Shown: positions 58,001 to 64,000 of the stretch, piece by piece | How positions within the stretch are numbered: position 1 is the stretch's first letter | How the letters are laid out: the number at the start of each line of letters is the position of its first letter | Origin: Spisula solida | Taxonomy: Eukaryota; Mollusca; Bivalvia; Venerida; Mactridae | DNA: 64,000 nt | Direction of reading: 5' to 3' | Assembly (NCBI GenBank): GCA_947247005.1 | Contig: OX365955.1 | Location: 1,312,001-1,376,000 of the forward strand | Made by a program: the position numbers and the translations under genes | The notes under the pieces: generated by a model | Told to the model about the DNA's origin: nothing | The model's input: only the letters and a program-made list of their open reading frames with translations | The model's database searches: none

Positions 58001-60201
58001 ATTTCATAGTTTCGGCTAATGGTAATGTATATATAGTGGTTGTTACTTTTTTATATGTAATTATATGAGTATTTGAGGTACTTTATTCTTTAAGTTTTTA
58101 TTAAGAGTAATTATAGACGTATCTGTTACATTTGTGTGTTATTGTAATGGATTTTATTTCTTTTCGAAGAAACAGGGTTAGTGTTACCTGAGCGGAATTT
58201 GGTTTAGATATTGACTTTACTTATTTTAATGAGGAATTTAGGGATATAATGGCCTTTGTCATTTATTAGTGGTATCTTTTATCATAGTCATTTAAGATGG
58301 TCATGATACGAATATGGCAGTATTGTGTCTTTGCAGAATGATCTATTTATATATATTATATATGGAAAGTCTGTAACAGTACTATTATTTTCTTATATTC
58401 CTATAAAGGTTTTATTTACTTTAGTTTTATTATTTATATTACATGTATATCATGTTTTAATACGTGATTTCTTTATTGTCAATGAATAGCAATTAAGCTG
58501 CATAGCAGTTTTTCTTTACGGACCATATTGTATATTTTTATGATTTAAGAAAGGTTTGATGTCATTTTGTTAAGGATGTATTGGAGTGTTATAAGTTTAT
58601 GATCTTGACATAAACTGGGCTTTGATAGAATTGTATTTGCCGTATACACAGAGTGGTTATTGCTTGTGTCTTGTATATATGTTAAGAGTAGAATTATAGG
58701 TGTTTATGTAATGGTTATTTATTAACCACTTTTTCAATTTGAAAAAGATACTCTGATTCAATGATGGTCTGAAGTTGATGAACTATTTATTATATCATTT
58801 AAATTCAATTTATTTTTTTGTTAAAATCTATAAGCTTTAGCTTTTGACAGTTAACAACTGGTTGTTGATTTGCAGGTTTAGAATGTTTATTTGAGGATTT
58901 CTGTATCGGCATTGTTCTTTTGAACGATCAAAGTGTTATAAGGTTCATTTTTTGTTACTTAATATTTTTAATGGTGTTTGTTTGGTTGAGGAATCCTTTT
59001 TATAAGTCACCTCATGAGTTCATGTTTAAATTTTATTTGGTATTTTCAAGTTTATATAAAGTATTTTCCTTTGAGATATATTTGAATTTCAATTATTGAC
59101 ATAATAGAGGTTTTATTACCTGTGGAGAAGTATTCTAACTCTATGATGGTATTAATATATATTGTTCATGTATATATTATTGTTACTCTTGATTTACAAG
59201 GTGTCTACCGGTAGTCTGTTTTACATTATTGTATTACACTTTTATTTGTAAGAGGGTTTTTGTTTTAATGGCAATATGTTTTGTTGCCCTACTTTGAAGA
59301 TGCTAATTGTACATGTGAAAGCCATAGGCTTTATGAAAAATAATGTTCCCTCATCCAAGCTTTAGTGCAGGATGAGGGTCATTATTGGAATAAAGCCGGA
59401 GGCTGAGCATGTACATACCCTCCCTTTGTGTCAGATTATCATTATATTTAAAGTGTATATTTGTATACATACAGGTATATTTATTTTATGATGTAATGTT
59501 ATAATTTGTGTTGTGATATTATGTGTATCTTTCAGCCTTTTATGCTTTGCCCTCCCTAGTACATGCTTATCACTTAGATTAGAGATTAGCCTATTGTTTA
59601 GGGCGACAAAACTTTGGCTTTGAATTATGATTGATTACAGGTGCACACGTGATATATACTATACGGTGCACTGCACTTTTTCTCGGGTCTTTAAAAAAGC
59701 GCTCATTCCAGTACTATGACTGAAATGCTAATTGTACATGCTCAGCCTCCGGCTTTATTCCAATAATGACCCTCATCCTGCACTAAAGCTTGGATGAGGG
59801 AACATTTTATTTTATTTAAAATACAGAAAATATGTTGATGGAAAGATTATTTCTTGTAAACAGAGGAAACAATATTGGTATCTCCTTAAATTTTAAAGAC
59901 AAATAAATAAGTTTCAATGCATAGTTATAGAAATATTGTGCTTGATAAATTGAAGCTGGATTTTCAAGCTTGATCCTAAAAGTCTCAGATCAGTTTCGGT
60001 CTCAAGTACAATTAATCTATTTTTATAGGAAAGTAATAGTTTTAAGGGTCGTAATCTGTTATCTAGAAACTGTTTTGTTATTCTGTAACTGCTAAGGAAC
60101 ATACAATTGTATAACTGTACATGTATTTGAAAGAAATAGCAAAAACAGAATGGAGCTTGAGTCTGATCCTGATAACCAATTATTTGTGAACACGGGGCCT
60201 G
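55009..60201. mobile_element. 5.2-kb element with perfect inverted arms and strand-skewed interior
   Basis: Outer arms: 55009-55060 (GGCCCCGTGTTCACAAAGAA, AGGATCAGGCTCAAGCTCCA) is mirrored by 60149-60201 with a few differences. Inner arms: 55087-55200 is mirrored by 59627-59740 with no difference over about 114 bases by my base-by-base reading. In addition 55059-55099 is mirrored at 59300-59344, and 59345-59413 is mirrored at 59735-59803, both without differences. The ~4.1-kb interior is T-over-A and G-over-C rich on the plus strand, with stops in all frames; the longest frames are about 80-85 codons and unrecognised. I read this as a younger long-TIR element inserted in an older MITE. Confidence 0.75.
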
Positions 60202-60239
60202 ACCTTTATGCATGAATATATTACAAGTTTCAGGTGATT

Positions 60240-60895
60240 TTTTCCTTTTTTATTAGGGTCCGGTAAACGGACCTTTCCTAATAACAAATCTATGGAGAAT
60301 TTCCCAATGAACATTTAAAAAAAATAATTTCAAAATCAGACATAAAATCAGGGGCGTAGCTAGAGGTATTTGAATATGAACACAAGAAGGCTAGGGGGGT
60401 CTGGGGGCATGCTACCCCTGAAAAATTTGGTTCGCTAGAACGTCTCTGGTGCGTTCTGTTTTTTTTTTTTGCATCATCTTTAACATTATTTTTACTGAAA
60501 AAAAACAGTTTTTTTGTGTATAGAGCTTTTAAAGTGTTTCTAAAAAATGCTGAAAATACTAAAGGATTACCCCCCCTTAGGGCTTAGGCATCAGTTTTTA
60601 TTTCATTTTTCGATCATTTAATTTTTCACTTTTTAAGAAGCATGTGTACGCAGCTGCGTATTCTGCGTACAGGTAGCTACGCGCCTGAAAATGATAAAGT
60701 TATGAACATTTTGACAAGAGGTCAAGTATAAAAGTTCAAAGAAACCAGTAAACAGTCACATGTTATCTCTCTTTCTGTTTTATTTGGCCTTTCTGCTTCA
60801 TGAAATTTCCCAATTTCAAGTCACCACGATGCAAAAATTACAAATCTGAACGGACCCATACCCTTTCCCAAAGAGGCAAAAAAAATCACTGGGTT
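60240..60895 (-). repeat. Interspersed repeat family F, minus-strand copy, interrupted
   Basis: Reverse complement of the repeats near 20525 and 37130. It is interrupted at about 60349-60686 by an element with inverted ends (GGGGCGTAGCTAG and GTAGCTACGCGCCT), flanked by similar AAAATCA / AAAATGA sequences that could be a 7-base target duplication. Confidence 0.7.
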
Positions 60896-61139
60896 CTTGC
60901 GTTGAATATATAAACTTGTGCGAGCAAATCGTGCAATATCGGTCCTTTAGATTTGTGTTGGTATTACACATCGAGGGTCTTTGCATCGTGATACTTCCTG
61001 CTTATGAAAACATACAACCGGGATTATAAATAGACAATATATCACCTGTTAAATTATGCTAACAGAAGGTCGAAAGTTGAATCAAATTCTCTGTACTCTA
61101 TTATAATGATAATATGCATGTTGAAGACAATACGTACAA

Positions 61140-61632
61140 AAGTTTAAAAGTCTTGAGGACCAGGTATCCTGTACAATAAGTTTAACAGTCTTAAGGACCA
61201 GATTAATCATTCTGTACAATAAGTTTAACAGTCTTGAGGACCAGGTAAATCATTCTGCACATCAAGTTTAACAGTCTTTAGGACCAGGTAAATCATTCTG
61301 CACAATAAGTTGAACAGTTTTGAGGACCAGGTAAATCATTCTGCACAATAAGTTGAACAGTTTTGAGGACCAGGTTTTCTGCTCAATAAGTTGAACAGTC
61401 TTGAAGACCAGGTATTAACAATAAGTTTAACTGTCTTGAGGACCAGGTATTCTGCACAATTTAAAGTTGAACAGTGTTGAGGACCAGGTATTCTGCACAA
61501 TAAGTTTAACTGTCTTGAGGGCCAGGTATTCTGCACAATAAGTTGAACAGTCTTGAGGGCCAGGTATTCTGCACAATAAGTTTAACTGTCTTGAGGGCCA
61601 GGTATTCTGCACAATAAGTTGAACAGTCGTAT
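61140..61632 (+). repeat. ~40-base minisatellite (GTTGAACAGTCTTGAGGACC)
   Basis: About twelve units of AATAAGTTGAACAGTCTTGA followed by GGACCAGGTA and TTCTGCAC or AATCATTCTGCAC. Short and long classes alternate. The several open frames on the minus strand are by-products of the repeat. Confidence 0.9.
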
Positions 61633-61649
61633 CGCCATGATGATAATAC

Positions 61650-62490
61650 AAATGAGTGTATTGAAATCTTCACATGAATATAAACGTGTACTTCAGTCTG
61701 AATTTCTAAGCTTTGACACATAATCTGTTACCCCCCCCCCTGTCTATCAGATGAAGTAATTCAATATTATGTCGTCTCTGTCACCTATCATACAAACCAA
61801 TCTGAGATAAAGGGAGAATAGAAAGAGGATTTTAATGCATTCAATATTAGTACATTTTTTGTGTCATTCATAAAAAAGAAATTTGGAAAAAAAATGAAGA
61901 CCTGACTAAAAATTTGCTTTAGATCGAGAGTGCCTGTGATGGTAACTATTGATTCTAACCTTAATATCTATGATGCCTTAGGCCAGATTTTGGTGACCGA
62001 AATGTCCGCAGGTGGAGTGAAAAATAGCTACCATGCTGTTGGTGGTGGGCTTAAGTCAATGACGGTCAAATTTTAAGCAAAAAATTCAAGAAAACAATCA
62101 ATTTATCTTAAAGCTAGTACACTGCACTGAAGCACTTAAGTCATATTATACCAGCTTACACTGTATCATTAACAAAATAATGAAATTATAAAACAAGATG
62201 GGTACATTACCATCAAAACATTAAATAATATTTTATTTAAACAAATCTATATCCCCCCCCCCCCCCAATATTTGGTGGGGGGATAAAATTCCGACCAGGA
62301 ATGTACCGGTATATACCGATCAGAATACTAGCATGCTGTGTACATTGACAACTGGATAATTGACATTGATATATTGGTACCAATGTTACACTGTACATTG
62401 ATTCTTTGCTACATTCATATGTTTACATGATTAATGAGTCTGACTGCCTCAAATTTCATCAGATGAATCATCAATCTATAAGGCCGTCCT
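61650..62490. other. Non-coding stretch with poly-C runs
   Basis: AT-rich DNA with C runs at about 61731-61741 and 62253-62266. I looked here for the missing LIX1L exon on the minus strand and found no LPGGSCFG-like block. Confidence 0.4.
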
Positions 62491-62493
62491 TAA

Positions 62494-62772
62494 ATAAACA
62501 AGTCATTAAGAATTGCAAGCAATACAGAAGTCCCCTACCGGTTTGAAGCCATTTTCAATGTTTCTGTATCCATAGCAACCACAAGTTTTGTCGGAATCAA
62601 AACATTTTTAGACATGCATAATCCCCTTATTGTCCCCTATCCACATACTAAGTTTCATAAACCTAGCTTGGAAACTGTTTCAGTTATGTCAGGATCCAGA
62701 TTTTTTGACTGACTGACGGACTGATGGACGGAGGGCAAACCTAAAGTCCCCTCCTGTCAAAAACCGGTAGGA
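62494..62772 (-). repeat. Repeat family K copy 2
   Basis: Nearly the same as 52900-53218 (CAAGTCATTAAGAATTGCAA, CAGAAGTCCCCTAC, AAAAACCGGTAGG), in the same orientation about 9.6 kb apart. Confidence 0.7.
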
Positions 62773-62907
62773 GGACTAATAATTGTAAGCTGTAAAGCTA
62801 CCTACCCTACGAAATTGCCCCCTACTCATTTTTTTCCAGCCCATTTCCTTATATAGCTATATCTACCCAATTGTTTTTACAGGTTTCCCAAAAAATATTT
62901 CTATACA

Positions 62908-64000
62908 AACAAGAGGGCCCAAAGGGCCCTAGGTCGCTCACCTGTCGAACTTGACCTAGATTTTGTAGAGATGATCATTGTGACCAAGTTTCATACAGAT
63001 AAGGCCAATATTTTGACCTCTAGTGACTACACAAGGTTTTTATATGATTTGACTTAATGACCTAGTTTTTGACCCCAGATAAACCAATATCAAACTTGGC
63101 CTAGATTGTGTTGAGATGATCATTGTGACCAAGTTTCATAAAGATAAGGTCGACATTGTGACCTCTAGTGACTACACAATGTTTTTTTATGATTTAACCA
63201 TGTGACCTAGTTTTTGACCCAAGATGACCCAATATCAAACTTGACCTAGATATTGTTAAGATGATCATTGTGACCAAGTTTCATACAGATTAGGCCAATA
63301 TTGTGACCTCTAGTGACTACACAAAGTTTTTCTATTATTTGACATTGTGACCTAGTTTTTCACCCCAGATGACCCAATATCAAACTTGACCTAGATTTTG
63401 TTGAGATGACCATTGTGACCAAGTTTCATAAAGATTGAGTCAAAATTGTGACCTCTAGTGACTACACAAGGTTTTTCTATGATTTGACCTAGTGACCTAG
63501 TTTTTGACCCCAGATGACCCCATATCAAACTTGGCCTAGATTTTGTTGAGATGATTATTGTGACCAAGTTTCATAAAGATTAGACCAAAATTGTGACCTC
63601 TAGTGACTACACAAGGTTTTTCTATGATTTGACCTTGTGACCTAGTTTTTAACCCCTTATGACCCAATATCGAACTTGACCTAGATTTTGTCGAGATGAT
63701 CATTGTGACAAAGTTTCATAAAGATTTAGTCAAAATTGTGACCTCTAGTGACTACACAAGGTTTTTCTATGATTTGACCTTGTGACCTAGTTTTTAACCC
63801 CGGATGACCCAATATCGAACTTGACCTAGATATTGTCGAGATGATCATTGTGACCAAGTTTCATAAAGATTAAGTCAAAATTGTGACCTCTAGTGACTAC
63901 ACAAGGTTTTTCTATGATTTGACCTTGTGACCTAGTTTTTGACCCCGGATGACCCAATATCGAACTTGACCTAGATTTTGTCGAGATGATCATTGTGACC
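62908..64000 (-). mobile_element. HINE-like element with ~145-base tandem body, cut by window edge
   Basis: On the minus strand its end is the hairpin AGGGCCCTTTGGGCCCTC followed by TTGT (62908-62930), next to AGGTGAGCGACCT. The body consists of about seven units with TGTGACCAAGTTTCATAAAG, ACCTCTAGTGACTACACAAG and CTATGATTTGACCTTGTGAC. It continues past 64000, so its start is unseen. Confidence 0.7.

Noticed and set aside
55500..59600. Mitochondrial insertion (NUMT), because bivalve mtDNA is also T- and G-rich
   Set aside because: No mitochondrial protein, rRNA or tRNA segment could be read, even allowing the invertebrate mitochondrial code; stops are frequent in all frames.
61336..61721. 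Three overlapping minus-strand frames with NTWSSR/CRIPGPQ repeats
   Set aside because: By-products of the ~40-base minisatellite; all three frames are open in different parts, as expected for repeats.

Overview
This is eukaryotic DNA, very probably from a bivalve mollusc. The genes are split by long introns with GT/AG borders. The DNA between exons is full of repeat families that I associate with bivalve genomes: short elements carrying (GTCC)n tracts, many inverted-repeat (foldback/MITE) elements, tRNA-like SINE heads and long minisatellites. The taxon is an inference from gene similarity and repeat style and was not tested.

Three conserved protein-coding genes can be read. (1) At the left edge, on the minus strand, is the first coding exon of a NOSIP homologue (685-807); the gene runs off the window to the left. 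(2) A complete NUP35 (Nup53) nucleoporin gene lies on the plus strand, 16124-41988. It has 11 coding exons whose phases all agree, giving a 347-residue protein that ends in the family's MEYMFGW tail. (3) On the minus strand, tail-to-tail with NUP35, are the last two coding exons of a LIX1/LIX1L (lowfat) homologue (54042-54182 and 52089-52502). Its upstream exons were not found and probably lie beyond the right edge. The genes have unrelated jobs (ubiquitin ligase, nuclear pore, limb-expression family), so the layout is simply neighbouring genes and not an operon.

Region by region: 1-0.8 kb has a SINE head and the NOSIP exon. 0.8-16 kb is intergenic, with several inverted-repeat elements, a decayed LINE reverse transcriptase (5.8-6.7 kb), a 1.46-kb foldback (9.45-10.9 kb) and a 4.2-kb imperfect palindrome (11.8-16.04 kb) that ends about 86 bases before the NUP35 start codon. 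16-42 kb is NUP35 and its repeat-filled introns. 42-52 kb is the repeat-rich space between the convergent genes. 52-54.2 kb is LIX1L. 54.3-64 kb is either a LIX1L intron or its upstream flank, with a 5-kb element with perfect inverted arms (55.0-60.2 kb) and a tandem-repeat element cut by the window edge.

The most unusual features concern NUP35 exon borders and one repeat superfamily. The 3' end of exon 3 with its splice donor has been amplified about 46 times into intron 3, and the 3' part of exon 4 with its donor four times into intron 4. CCAAT-containing tandem arrays sit directly upstream of the acceptors of exons 8, 9 and 10. Several unrelated-looking repeat families share one layout: a starting hairpin, a (GTCC)n tract, a closing hairpin and a TCTTGT end. 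Three of them interrupt other repeats whose empty copies are also in the window. These show insertion between T residues without target duplication, as expected for Helentron-like (HINE) elements.
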